Assembly (NCBI RefSeq): GCF_020151015.1
Contig: NZ_CP083746.1
Coordinates: forward strand, 3,315,001 to 3,379,000
Length of the DNA stretch: 64,000 bases
Direction of reading: 5' to 3'
Source of the DNA: Pseudomonas sp. p1(2021b)
GTDB lineage: Bacteria > Pseudomonadota > Gammaproteobacteria > Pseudomonadales > Pseudomonadaceae
The translations under genes were made by a program, and so were the position numbers. The notes below the pieces were generated by a model, which saw only the letters and a list, made by a program, of their open reading frames with translations, was not told the DNA's origin and did no database searches. The stretch's first letter is position 1; each line of letters opens with the position of its first letter. Below, piece after piece: positions 18,114 to 27,108 of the stretch.

Positions 18114-20358
18114 TGCAGTCGACCGTGTACACGCGCCCCTGGCCATGACCCTCGCGCTGCAGGCCATGGACATCGGCGACGAAGCCAGGGAAGCCGCTGT
18201 CGAAGGCCCGGGCGAAGGCCAGGTAGTCGATGATCGAACGCGTGGCCTCGGTGAAGCGCTCGCCGGGCATGATCAACGGGATGCCCGGTGGGTACGGCAC
18301 CAGCATCACGGCGGCCACCCGCCCCAGCAAAGCCTCGATCGGCACGGCCTCCACCTCCCCGCGCACCATCCGGTCGTAGGCCTGGGCCGGGGTCATGGCC
18401 ATTTCCGGCAAGCAGGTGAACAGGCGCTTGAGCTGCTTGGCCGTGGCGTTGGCCCGGTAGCAGCCATGCAGTTGGTCGCACAGGTCGCGCAGGCCCAGGC
18501 CCTGGTAGCGTGACGGGTCAACCGCCATCACGCTCGGCAGGCATTGGCCCAGGGCCGTGTTGCCATCGTAGTGGCGCTTGAACTCGAGCAACTCGGTGAG
18601 CAAGGTGCTCCATTTGCCTTTGGTGATGCCCATGGAGAACAGCACCAGGAAGCTGTACAAGCCGGTCTTCTCCACCACCAGCCCACGCTCCCAGAGGAAC
18701 TTGCCCACCACCGCTGCCGGGATGCCGTGCTCACCCAAGGCGCCGCCCGCCGTCAGCCCCGGCATCACCAGGGTGACCTTCAGTGGATCGAGCAGCACGT
18801 AGTCCTGCTCCACCTCGCCGAAGCCGTGCCACTCGGCGCCCGGCTGCAGCAGCCAGTCCTCGGCGGCCAGGCGCTGGGCACCCTCGGTCGCTGGCGGCTG
18901 CCAGATGCTGAACCACCAGTCATCGGCGGCGATGTGCTCGCGCAGGTTGGCCAAGGCTCGGCGAAAGCTCAGGGCCTCGTCGAACATTTCCTGCAGCAGC
19001 GAGGTGCCAGCCGGCCCCTCCATCATGGTCGAGGCAACGTCCAGCGACGCCAGGATGCTGTACTGCGGCGAGGTGGAAATATGCATCATGAAGGCTTCGT
19101 TGAAACGGTCGCGGTCCAACTGCCGCAGGCTGCCGTCCTGCACGTGGATCATCGACGCCTGGCTGAACGCCGCCAGCAGCTTGTGGGTGGAATGGGTGCT
19201 AAATAGCAACGGGCTGTCCTCGCCTCGCGGGGTGCCCATGGCGTAGCGGCCGGCGAAGAACTCGTGGAATGCGGCGTAGGCGAACCAGGCCTCGTCGAAA
19301 TGCAGGACCTCGACCCGGGTGCCCAGTACCTGTTTGATCAGCCCGGCGTGGTAGCACAGCCCGTCGTAGGTCGAGTTGGTCACCACGGCCAGGCGGATGC
19401 GCGACGTTCGCCCCCGCGCCAGCGGGTTGGCGTCGATCTTCGCCTGGATCGACGCCGGGCTGAATTCGCCCAGCGGGATCGGCCCGATGATGCCCAGCTC
19501 GTTGCGTTCCGGGCACAGGTAGAGCGGGATGGCGCCGGTCATGATGATGGCGTGCACCACCGACTTGTGGCAGTTGCGGTCCACCAGGACCAGGTCGTCG
19601 CGCCCGACCATGGCGTGCCACACGATCTTGTTGGCGGTGGAGGTGCCGTTGATCACGAAGAAGGTGTGGTCGGCGCCGAAGTTGCGCGCGGCCCTGGCTT
19701 CGGCCTCGGCCAGGGGGCCTGTATGGTCGAGCAGCGAGCCGAGTTCGGGTACCGAGACCGACAGGTCCGAACGCAGGGTGTTTTCCCCGAAGAACTGGTG
19801 GAATGCCTGGCCGACCGGGCTCTTGCGGTAGGCCACGCCACCGCCGTGGCCAGGCGTATGCCAGGAGTAGTTCGATTGCGCGGTGTGCTGCACCAGGGCC
19901 TTGAAGAATGGCGGCAGCAGGCCGTCCAGGTAGTTGTGCGCGGCGCGAGCCACCTGGCGAGCGAGAAAAGGGACAGTGTCTTCGAACAAATAGAGGATGC
20001 CACGCAGCTGATTGAGCTCGCTCATGGCCTCGGCAGGGGCATTCTCCAGCGTCACCTGTTCACCGAGGGCGAAGATGGGCAGGTTCGGTGCGCGTTGCCG
20101 GGCCAGGCGGATCAGCTCGGCCATGTTCTGCAGCAGGCGGGTGTCTTCTCCGACGCCTTCGGCGGCGATCAGCATGCAGGCCAGGCCGTGATGGGTCGCA
20201 GCCACCAGGCGGGCCTCTGCCTGGTCGGCTGCCGCTAGGATGGCGAAACCGTCCTGGGCCAGCTCATCGGCGATACCACGTACCCGCTCACCGGCGACGC
20301 TGTCGGCCTTGATGGCGCGGTGGACGATGAGGATGGGGAATTTCAGGTCCTTGTACAT
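18097..20358 (-). CDS. ldcA: Orn/Lys/Arg decarboxylase (LdcA type)
   Basis: This 753-residue fold-III PLP decarboxylase has an N-terminal response-regulator-like wing domain (about 1-140), a PLP domain and a C-terminal domain. The Schiff-base lysine is K393 in STHSTHKLLAAFSQAS, and the conserved pocket HFDEAWFAYAAFHEF is present. Length and sequence fit the P. aeruginosa LdcA (PA1818) branch, which decarboxylates L-lysine to cadaverine; an arginine-decarboxylase activity cannot be excluded from motifs alone. It lies upstream of dnaQ-rnhA as in other pseudomonads. Its 3' end overlaps a convergent small gene by 17 bases. Confidence 0.9.
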   Translation of the reverse strand: MYKDLKFPILIVHRAIKADSVAGERVRGIADELAQDGFAILAAADQAEARLVAATHHGLACMLIAAEGVGEDTRLLQNMAELIRLARQRAPNLPIFALGEQVTLENAPAEAMSELNQLRGILYLFEDTVPFLARQVARAAHNYLDGLLPPFFKALVQHTAQSNYSWHTPGHGGGVAYRKSPVGQAFHQFFGENTLRSDLSVSVPELGSLLDHTGPLAEAEARAARNFGADHTFFVINGTSTANKIVWHAMVGRDDLVLVDRNCHKSVVHAIIMTGAIPLYLCPERNELGIIGPIPLGEFSPASIQAKIDANPLARGRTSRIRLAVVTNSTYDGLCYHAGLIKQVLGTRVEVLHFDEAWFAYAAFHEFFAGRYAMGTPRGEDSPLLFSTHSTHKLLAAFSQASMIHVQDGSLRQLDRDRFNEAFMMHISTSPQYSILASLDVASTMMEGPAGTSLLQEMFDEALSFRRALANLREHIAADDWWFSIWQPPATEGAQRLAAEDWLLQPGAEWHGFGEVEQDYVLLDPLKVTLVMPGLTAGGALGEHGIPAAVVGKFLWERGLVVEKTGLYSFLVLFSMGITKGKWSTLLTELLEFKRHYDGNTALGQCLPSVMAVDPSRYQGLGLRDLCDQLHGCYRANATAKQLKRLFTCLPEMAMTPAQAYDRMVRGEVEAVPIEALLGRVAAVMLVPYPPGIPLIMPGERFTEATRSIIDYLAFARAFDSGFPGFVADVHGLQREGHGQGRVYTVDCIKECG

Positions 20359-20440
20359 GGCGCGGTACTACCTCCGAAGGACGGGTCCGTCCTTTCAGGG
20401 TAGAAGCTGGCCGATCAGGCTGCGAGTTGGGCGCGAACCT

Positions 20441-20537
20441 CGGGGCCGCTTTGCGGCCCTTTCGCGGCACAAGGCCGCTCCTACAGGAATCGCGTTGTAG
20501 GAGCTACCTGCCGCGAAAGGGCCGCGCAGCGGCTCGG
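20441..20537. repeat. REP doublet, imperfect second arm
   Basis: The left arm (20441-20487, GGGGCCGCTTTGCGGCCCTTTCGCGGCACAAGG...) pairs with a diverged right arm (20495-20537), between ldcA and dnaQ (both - strand). The right arm has a substituted core (GAGCTACCTGCCGCGAAAGG), so the element is decaying. Confidence 0.82.
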
Positions 20538-20547
20538 GCGCTAAAAG

Positions 20548-21303
20548 TCAGCCCGCCGCAGGCTCGGTCAACGCCTGCCACATCGACGGCGCACCCGCCG
20601 ACTTGGCGATCGCCGCCAGGCGCTCGGCATGGGCCTCGAGCTCTTCGGCATTGGCCATGATCACCCGCCCCGGCTGGCGCCCGACGATCCGCCGGATCTC
20701 ACTGCCAGTGCCACCCTCACCGCCTTCGTCGCCCTCGACACCATGGGCCGCCAGCGACAGGCTGGTCTGGCCACCGGTCATCGCCAGGTAGACGTCGGCC
20801 AGCAGCTCCGAGTCGAGCAGTGCGCCGTGCAGTTCACGGCCGGAGTTGTCGATGCCGTAGCGTTTGCACAACGCGTCGAGGCTGTTGCGCTGGCCCGGGT
20901 GGCGGGCCCGCGCCAGCATCAGGGTATCGATGATGGTGCAGTGCTGGGATATGTCGGCACGGTCGTGCTGGCCCAGCAGGGCGAATTCGTTGTTGATGAA
21001 ACCGACGTCGAACGCCGCGTTGTGGATGACCAGGTGCGCGCCTTGGATGTATTCGAAGAACTCTTCGGCGACATCGGCGAAACGCGGCTTGCCGACCAGG
21101 AAGGCATCGGTGATGCCGTGTACCCCGATCGCGCCCTCGTCACTCTCGCGGTCCGGTTGCAGGTAGACGTGGAAGTTGCGCCCGGTCAGGCGCCGGCCGA
21201 TGACCTCGACGCAGCCGATCTCGATGATCCGATGGCCTTCACTGACCGGCATACCGGTGGTTTCGGTATCGAGGACGACGTACCGGTTGACTTGCTGCTC
21301 CAC
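20548..21303 (-). CDS. dnaQ: DNA polymerase III epsilon subunit (3'-5' proofreading exonuclease)
   Basis: This is a 251-residue DEDDh exonuclease that proofreads for the replicative polymerase. Motif Exo I is VVLDTETTGM (Asp and Glu ligands), Exo II is HNAAFDVGFINNEF and Exo III is HGALLDSELLADVY. The C-terminal tail should bind the alpha subunit. I chose GTG 21303 because GGAG lies 8 bases upstream and the length fits pseudomonad DnaQ (about 250); an ATG at 21324 would add 7 residues. It is next to rnhA on the same strand, an arrangement also common in other proteobacteria, though here they are co-directional. Confidence 0.94.
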   Translation of the reverse strand: MEQQVNRYVVLDTETTGMPVSEGHRIIEIGCVEVIGRRLTGRNFHVYLQPDRESDEGAIGVHGITDAFLVGKPRFADVAEEFFEYIQGAHLVIHNAAFDVGFINNEFALLGQHDRADISQHCTIIDTLMLARARHPGQRNSLDALCKRYGIDNSGRELHGALLDSELLADVYLAMTGGQTSLSLAAHGVEGDEGGEGGTGSEIRRIVGRQPGRVIMANAEELEAHAERLAAIAKSAGAPSMWQALTEPAAG

Positions 21304-21374
21304 GCGGGTGGCTCCAACTTGCATCACATGACGAAGCCGGGGATTGTAACCCAAACCGAAATGTTGAGGGCTAG

Positions 21375-21459
21375 TGTGGGAGCGGGTTCACCCGCGAACA
21401 CGGACGAAGTCCGTGCCAGGCATAGCGCCGCATCCTTCGCGGGTAAACCCGCTCCCACA
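21375..21459. repeat. REP doublet (GCGGGTTCACCCGCGAA type)
   Basis: The arms GTGGGAGCGGGTTCACCCGCGAA and TTCGCGGGTAAACCCGCTCCCAC face each other around a GACGAAGTCC-containing loop, between rnhA and dnaQ. The core differs from the GGCACAAGGCC type seen at most other sites in the window, so a second REP subfamily is present. Confidence 0.88.
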
Positions 21460-21486
21460 AAGGTTCGCATTGCCATGCCCAGAGAT

Positions 21487-21933
21487 TCAACGCTTGGCGC
21501 GGACCTCGTCGACGCCGCGGTTGGCCAATTGGTCGGCGCGCTCGTTGCCGGGGTGGCCGATGTGCCCGCGCACCCATTTCCAGGTCACTTTGTGCCGATT
21601 GACCTGCTCGTCGAGCTGTTGCCACAGGTCGGCGTTCTTCACCGGCTCCTTGGCGGCGGTTTTCCAACCGCGCTTCTTCCAGTTGGCCATCCATTCGTTG
21701 ATGCCCTTCATCACGTACTGCGAATCGGTGGTCAGCACCACCTCGCATTCGCGCTTGAGGGCCATCAAGCCCTGGATCGCCGCCATGAGTTCCATGCGAT
21801 TGTTGGTGGTCTCGCGCTCGCCGCCCCACAGCTCCTTCTCGACGCCCTTGTAAATCATCAGCACACCCCAGCCACCCGGGCCCGGGTTGCCCTTGCAGGC
21901 ACCATCGGTGTAGATCTCGACGCTATCGCTCAT
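21487..21933 (-). CDS. rnhA: Ribonuclease HI
   Basis: This 148-residue enzyme degrades the RNA strand of RNA-DNA hybrids. All four catalytic carboxylates are visible: D of [17 protein letters not shown] of [11 protein letters not shown] of [11 protein letters not shown] and D of [12 protein letters not shown] 21933 ([11 protein letters not shown]) gives the standard length; a longer frame to 21969 is unlikely. It lies 32 bases downstream of the methyltransferase gene. Confidence 0.96.
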   Translation of the reverse strand: MSDSVEIYTDGACKGNPGPGGWGVLMIYKGVEKELWGGERETTNNRMELMAAIQGLMALKRECEVVLTTDSQYVMKGINEWMANWKKRGWKTAAKEPVKNADLWQQLDEQVNRHKVTWKWVRGHIGHPGNERADQLANRGVDEVRAKR

Positions 21934-21965
21934 GTACTCGCTCTGTGTTATCGACGCCAGGCCCC

Positions 21966-22724
21966 TCAAGGCTCGCTATGGCGGCGGTTGACCTTGGCCA
22001 GCGGCAACGGCAGCAGCTTGCCCATCGGCTCGCGCCGCTCCTGGCGCAGCGGCCGCAGGCCCACCACCATCTTGCGCGCCACCACCAGGTAGACGCCGCC
22101 TCCGGCGCCCTGCCAACCGCCGGCCATGCGCTCCCACCCGGCCAGGCGTTGTTGCCAGGCCGGCGAGGCAAGCGGCGGACGATAGCACCCGAAGCGGCGT
22201 TTCTCCAGCGCGAAGCCCAGCAGGTTGAGCCAGTCGCCAAGCCGCGAAGGCGAGATGCAGCGCGCCTTGCGCAACGCGCCACGGCTGAACCAATGGCGGA
22301 TGCCCCAACTGCTCCAGGGGTTGATCCCGACGATCAACAGGTGGCCACCGGGGCGCACCGCGCTGGCTGCTTCGCGCAGCAGGCTGTGCGGCGACAGGCT
22401 GAAGTCCAGGCCGTGTTGCAGCACCACCACATCGGCGGCATGCTCGGAAAGTGGCCAGGCCTGCTCCTCGCAGACGATCTCCACCCCCGGCAACGGCGCA
22501 CCGAGGCGCACGTTACGCTGTACCTGGGGCGCGTTGGGCGCCGGTTCGGCGCATGGGCCGTAGTGCACCAGGAAGCCGCCGAAAAAGCGGCCAAGCTCGT
22601 CCTCGAGGAGCTTTTCCTCCTCGCGCAGCATCATCTGCCCCAATGGCCCATCGAACCAGTCACGGGCCAGGCAGGTCAGTTCGATCCAGTCAGGATCGGC
22701 CTGGGCAAAGGCTTTGTCGGTCAT
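21966..22724 (-). CDS. Class I SAM-dependent methyltransferase of unknown substrate
   Basis: This 252-residue protein has a methyltransferase-11-like core: [21 protein letters not shown] (motif IV region) and [19 protein letters not shown] (post-IV). The classical glycine-rich motif I is degenerate (VHYGPCAEP), which is usual in this Pseudomonas family that sits between gloB and rnhA. The substrate is unknown. It is divergent from gloB. Confidence 0.82.
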   Translation of the reverse strand: MTDKAFAQADPDWIELTCLARDWFDGPLGQMMLREEEKLLEDELGRFFGGFLVHYGPCAEPAPNAPQVQRNVRLGAPLPGVEIVCEEQAWPLSEHAADVVVLQHGLDFSLSPHSLLREAASAVRPGGHLLIVGINPWSSWGIRHWFSRGALRKARCISPSRLGDWLNLLGFALEKRRFGCYRPPLASPAWQQRLAGWERMAGGWQGAGGGVYLVVARKMVVGLRPLRQERREPMGKLLPLPLAKVNRRHSEP

Positions 22725-22807
22725 TGCGTTCTCCCTCGAAGGTTCTCCCCCTGCGCCATCGCAGTTAAGATGCCTTCATGTTCACGCCAGGCGATTCGGT
22801 TACGCAC

Positions 22808-23575
22808 ATGATACAGATCGATGCTCTTCCCGCTTTCTCCGACAATTACATCTGGCTGTTACAGGATACTGCCAAACGCCGCTGCGCGGTGGTCGACCCA
22901 GGCGATGCCGGCCCTGTGCTCGAATGGCTCGGGGCCCACCCCGGCTGGGTGCTGGAAGACATCCTGGTGACCCATCATCACCATGACCACGTCGGCGGCG
23001 TGCAAACCCTCAAGCAGGCGACCGGGGCCCGGGTCTGCGGGCCGGCCCACGAGCGCATCCCGGCCCGCGATCTGGCGCTGGACGACGGCGACCAGGTCCA
23101 GGTGCTGGATATGGACTTCCAGGTCATCGCCGTGCCAGGCCACACCCTGGGGCACATCGCCTACTATGGTGCGCCGTTGCTGTTCTGTGGCGATACCCTG
23201 TTCGCCGGCGGCTGCGGTCGACTGTTCGAAGGCACCCCTGAGCAGATGCACCAGTCCCTGTCGCGCCTGGCCGCGCTGCCGGCCGAAACCCAGGTGTACT
23301 GCACCCACGAATACACCCTGAGCAACCTGCGCTTTGCCAAGGCGGTGGAACCTTCGAACCGCGAGCTGGGCCAGCGGTTCGACGACGTTACCCGCTTGCG
23401 CGCCAACGATCGCATCACATTGCCATCAACCATCGCTCTGGAACGCGCCACCAACCCCTTTCTTCGCACGGCTGAAACATCCGTTAAACAAAAAGCAGAC
23501 GAATGGAAGGGGCATTCCAATCCAAGCCAAGCCGCTGTTTTTGCTGCCTTGAGGTCTTGGAAAGACACCTTCTGA
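22808..23575 (+). CDS. gloB: Hydroxyacylglutathione hydrolase (glyoxalase II)
   Basis: This 255-residue metallo-beta-lactamase-fold enzyme hydrolyses S-lactoylglutathione to lactate and glutathione, the second step of methylglyoxal detoxification. The binuclear metal site starts with [10 protein letters not shown]; other ligands lie in [11 protein letters not shown] and [31 protein letters not shown] is the glutathione-side motif. ATG 22808 ([10 protein letters not shown]) is the usual start, though no strong ribosome binding site is seen; an ATG at 22778 would add 10 residues. Confidence 0.95.
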   Translation: MIQIDALPAFSDNYIWLLQDTAKRRCAVVDPGDAGPVLEWLGAHPGWVLEDILVTHHHHDHVGGVQTLKQATGARVCGPAHERIPARDLALDDGDQVQVLDMDFQVIAVPGHTLGHIAYYGAPLLFCGDTLFAGGCGRLFEGTPEQMHQSLSRLAALPAETQVYCTHEYTLSNLRFAKAVEPSNRELGQRFDDVTRLRANDRITLPSTIALERATNPFLRTAETSVKQKADEWKGHSNPSQAAVFAALRSWKDTF

Positions 23576-23675
23576 TAACCCCACGATATATCGCAAGGCG
23601 TGGTCAAAGGTTGACCACGCGGGGACCGGTTTCTAGAATCGCCGAAATTTTTCGCCCGGAAACCTGTCCCAGCCG

Positions 23676-25100
23676 ATGTCTTCCCGTAGCCGCAGAACCT
23701 CTCAATCCGTCGCCCTGACGCGTCTGGCCCAAATCAGTGCGCTGGCCCTGGCCGCCACCCTGGTGGGCTGCCAGAGCACCCGTCAGCACGACGAATCCGA
23801 CAGCGTTCGCGCAAGCTACCAAGCGCGGGTCAAGCACAAGCCTGCCCCTCTGCTGGTCAAGCCAGTCGAGCAGGCACCGCAGGATGTCTGGGAGCGCATG
23901 CGACAGGGCTTCGCCCTGCAGGACGACATCGGGGTCAACCCGCGCATCGAGCAACAGCGCCTGTGGTTCGCCAGCAACCCTACGTTCCTGGAAAGCGCGG
24001 GCGAACGCGGCAGCCTCTACTTGCACTATATCGTCGAGCGCCTCGAAGAGCGCGACATGCCGCTGGAGCTGGCCCTGCTGCCGGCGATCGAGAGCGCCTA
24101 CAACCCGATGGCCTACTCCCGCGCCCATGCGGTCGGCCTGTGGCAGTTCATTCCCTCCACCGGTCGCCATTTCAACCTGCGCCAGACCAACTTCTATGAC
24201 GGGCGCCGCGACATCACCGCGTCGACCAACGCCGCCCTGGACTACCTGGGCCGCCTGCACGACATGTTCAACGGCGACTGGCTGCTGGCCCTGGCGGCCT
24301 ACAATGCCGGTGAAGGCACGGTCAGCCGGGCCATCGAGCGCAACGAGCGCCTGGGCCTGCCCACCGACTACTGGAACCTGCCCCTGCCCCAGGAAACCCG
24401 CGACTACGTGCCCAAGCTGCTGGCCCTTTCGCAGGTGGTGCTGACCCCCGATGCCTATGGCGTGAACCTCAGCCCGATCGCCAACGAGCCCTACTTCGAA
24501 GCTGTCGCCATCAACGAACGCCTGGACCTGTCCCGGGTCGCCGCGTTCGCCGATATCGACGAAGACGAGCTGATCCAGCTCAACCCGGCCTTCAAGAAAC
24601 GCATGACCGTGGACGGTCCCAAGCAGTTGCTGGTGCCCACCGCCAAGGCCCAGTTGCTGTCCGACAGCCTGTCCAACCTCAAGCCCGAGGAGCTGGTCAG
24701 CCTGCAACCGAACAAGGCCGTGTTCCAGGCCGCCCTGGCCGAGGCCAAGGCGCCGGTGAAGGCGCGCAGCTACCGGGTCAAGCGTGGCGACAACCTGAGC
24801 AGCATCGCCAAGGCTCACCGTGTCTCGGTACGTGACCTGCAGCGCTGGAATCGCCTTTCCGGCAACCGCGTCAAGGCTGGCCAGGTGCTCGCCCTGCGCG
24901 GCGGCAGTTCGAGCGGCGCCGCCAACCGCGTCGCGTCGTCCAAGCAGCGATCTACCCAATACAAGGTGCGCAAGGGTGATTCGCTCTATGCGGTGGCCAA
25001 GCGCTTCAACGTCGAGATGAAGCACCTCAAGCGCTGGAACCCGCGCAGCGGGCATGCGCTCAAGCCCGGGCAGACGCTGACCGTCTACCTGTCGCACTGA
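23676..25100 (+). CDS. mltD: Membrane-bound lytic murein transglycosylase D with LysM domains
   Basis: This 474-residue lipoprotein has a lipobox LVGC with acylated C32 after a hydrophobic signal (residues about 15-31). The SLT domain (about 110-240) contains the catalytic glutamate E139 in LPAIESAYNPMAYSRAHAVGLWQF and the AAYNAGEGTVSRAI motif. Two LysM repeats follow (about 366-408 and 427-470: YRVKRGDNLSSIAKAHRVS, YKVRKGDSLYAVAKRFNVE). It cleaves peptidoglycan to 1,6-anhydromuropeptides at the outer membrane inner leaflet. Position after gloB matches other pseudomonads. Confidence 0.95.
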   Translation: MSSRSRRTSQSVALTRLAQISALALAATLVGCQSTRQHDESDSVRASYQARVKHKPAPLLVKPVEQAPQDVWERMRQGFALQDDIGVNPRIEQQRLWFASNPTFLESAGERGSLYLHYIVERLEERDMPLELALLPAIESAYNPMAYSRAHAVGLWQFIPSTGRHFNLRQTNFYDGRRDITASTNAALDYLGRLHDMFNGDWLLALAAYNAGEGTVSRAIERNERLGLPTDYWNLPLPQETRDYVPKLLALSQVVLTPDAYGVNLSPIANEPYFEAVAINERLDLSRVAAFADIDEDELIQLNPAFKKRMTVDGPKQLLVPTAKAQLLSDSLSNLKPEELVSLQPNKAVFQAALAEAKAPVKARSYRVKRGDNLSSIAKAHRVSVRDLQRWNRLSGNRVKAGQVLALRGGSSSGAANRVASSKQRSTQYKVRKGDSLYAVAKRFNVEMKHLKRWNPRSGHALKPGQTLTVYLSH

Positions 25101-25110
25101 CCCGAGTGCC

Positions 25111-25188
25111 CGGGGCCGCTGCGCGGCCCTTTCGCGGCACAAGGCCGTTCCTACAGGTATGGTGCACCCCGAGCGGCCTTGCGCCGCC
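25111..25188. repeat. REP element, partly degenerate doublet
   Basis: A left arm GGGGCCGCTGCGCGGCCCTTTCGCGGCACAAGG (from 25111) is followed by a shortened right arm GAGCGGCCTTGCGCCGCC (25171-25188). It lies between mltD and nppA1 and separates the two transcription units. Confidence 0.8.
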
Positions 25189-25278
25189 AAACCCCACCGC
25201 CAAACACTCTTTTTCCATCCCAGACAAGCTGTTACTGTAGCCCGATCAAAGCCCAACGCCCCTGGATCGGATGCCGAC

Positions 25279-27108
25279 TTGATACGTCCCCTCCTGCTGT
25301 CCCTCAGCCTGGCCTTGAGCTTTCCCGCAGTCGCGACGGTGAGCGAAAGCCACGGTTATGCGCAGTTCGGCACGCTCAAGTATCCAGCCACTTTCACCCA
25401 TTTCGACTGGGTCAACCCGCAAGCGCCCAAGGGCGGTACCTTGCGGGCCATGGCATTCGGAACCTTCGATACCCTCAACCCCTATACGTTCAAGGGTTCC
25501 AGCCCGGTCAGCACGCCGAACTTCCTGCAATACGGCATCAACGAGCTGAACGAGCCACTGATGGTCGGCACCGGCCAGTACGCCCCCTCCGGCGACGAGC
25601 CCACCTCCAGCTACGGCCTGATCGCCCGCTCGGTGGAGTACAGCGAGGACCGCAGCTGGGTGGTGTTCAACCTGCGCCCCGAAGCGCGCTTCCACGATGG
25701 CCACCCGATCACCTCGGCAGACGTGGCGTTCTCGTACCGCACCCTGCTCAAGGAAGGCCACCCGATGTACCGCACCAACCTGCAGGAAGTGCGGCGGGTG
25801 GACATCCTCGGGCCCAAGCGCATCCGCTTCGTCTTCAAACGCGCCGGCAACCCCTTGCTGATCCTGCGCCTGGGCGAAATGCCGGTGCTGCCCAAGCATT
25901 ACTGGAAAGGCCGCGACTTCAAAGCCACCACCTTCGAGCCGCCACTGGGCAGTGGCCCCTACCGCATCACCCAGGTGGAGCCTGGCCGGCGCCTGGTGTT
26001 CGAGCGGGTGAAGAACTACTGGGGCAAGGACCTGGCGGTCAACCGTGGCAAGTACAACTTCGACCGCGTCGAGTACGAGTTCTACCGCGACGCCACGGTG
26101 GCCTTCGAAGCGTTCAAGGCCGGCGAGTTCGACATCTACATCGAACATCAGGCCAAGAACTGGGCCAACGGCTATAACTTCCCGGCCATTCGCCGTGGCG
26201 AAGTGATCAAGGCGCAGATCCCGCACCGCATCCCCACCCAGACCCAGGGGCTGTTCATGAACAGCCGCCGGGCCGCCTTCAGCGACCCACGGGTGCGCCA
26301 GGCCCTGGGGCTGATGCTCGACTTCGAGTGGACCAACCGCGCCCTGTTCAGCAGCGCCTACCGCCGCTCGACCAGCTATTACCCCAACAGCGAATTCGCC
26401 GCCACCGGCCTGCCCACAGGCAAAGAATGGCTGTTGCTGGCGCCGTTCCGCGACGAATTGCCGGCCAGGCTGTTCACCGAGCCCTACCGGGTCAGCCACA
26501 CCGATGGCCGCGGCATCGACCGCAAGACCCTGCGCCAGGCCCTGGCGCTGTTCGCCAAGGCCGGCTGGAAGCTCGACGGCCAGCGCCTGGTCAATGCCAA
26601 GGGCCAGCAGTTCCGCATGGAGCTGTTGCTGGTCAACCCGAACTTGGAGCGTATCCTCCAGCCCTACGTGGAGAACCTGGCCAGCATGGGCATCGACGCG
26701 CGCCTGCGCACGGTCGACCGCGCCCAGTACAAGCAGCGCCTGGACCAATTCGACTTCGACATGATCCTCATGACCCTGGGCCAGACCTTGAGCCCAGGCC
26801 TGGAGCAATGGCTGTACTTCCATTCCAGCCAGGCCTCGGTCAAGGGCAGCAAGAACTACGCAGGTGTGAAGGACCCGGTGGTCGACCACCTGCTCGACAC
26901 CCTGCTCGCCGCCCGCACCCGTGACGACCAGGTCGCCGCCGCCCGCGCCCTGGACCGGGTGCTGTCATGGCAGTACTACATGATCCCCAACTGGTATCTC
27001 GACAATCACCGCCTGGCCTACCGCAACCGGTTCGCCTTCGTCACCACGCCGCCCTATACCCTGGGCCTGAACAGCTGGTGGCTCAAGACCTCGGAGAAAG
27101 CCCAATGA
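25279..27108 (+). CDS. nppA1: Npp/Yej-type ABC importer, solute-binding protein 1
   Basis: This 609-residue family 5 extracellular solute-binding protein has a signal peptide (IRPLLLSLSLALSFPAVA). I chose the TTG at 25279 because no ATG or GTG is suitably placed; upstream in-frame sequence runs into a REP element. Typical SBP_bac_5 segments are FDWVNPQAPKGGTLR and [20 protein letters not shown]. Its paralogue nppA2 overlaps its stop by 4 bases (ATGA). In P. aeruginosa NppA1A2BCD imports peptides and peptidyl-nucleoside antibiotics; the same role is inferred here. Confidence 0.9.
   Translation: MIRPLLLSLSLALSFPAVATVSESHGYAQFGTLKYPATFTHFDWVNPQAPKGGTLRAMAFGTFDTLNPYTFKGSSPVSTPNFLQYGINELNEPLMVGTGQYAPSGDEPTSSYGLIARSVEYSEDRSWVVFNLRPEARFHDGHPITSADVAFSYRTLLKEGHPMYRTNLQEVRRVDILGPKRIRFVFKRAGNPLLILRLGEMPVLPKHYWKGRDFKATTFEPPLGSGPYRITQVEPGRRLVFERVKNYWGKDLAVNRGKYNFDRVEYEFYRDATVAFEAFKAGEFDIYIEHQAKNWANGYNFPAIRRGEVIKAQIPHRIPTQTQGLFMNSRRAAFSDPRVRQALGLMLDFEWTNRALFSSAYRRSTSYYPNSEFAATGLPTGKEWLLLAPFRDELPARLFTEPYRVSHTDGRGIDRKTLRQALALFAKAGWKLDGQRLVNAKGQQFRMELLLVNPNLERILQPYVENLASMGIDARLRTVDRAQYKQRLDQFDFDMILMTLGQTLSPGLEQWLYFHSSQASVKGSKNYAGVKDPVVDHLLDTLLAARTRDDQVAAARALDRVLSWQYYMIPNWYLDNHRLAYRNRFAFVTTPPYTLGLNSWWLKTSEKAQ

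Noticed and set aside
21375..21459. CRISPR-like repeat-spacer pattern between rnhA and dnaQ
   Set aside because: Only two inverted, not direct, copies are present; it is a REP doublet.
25159..25278. Longer nppA1 start at 25159
   Set aside because: The added residues are encoded by a REP element and would bury the signal peptide inside the protein.
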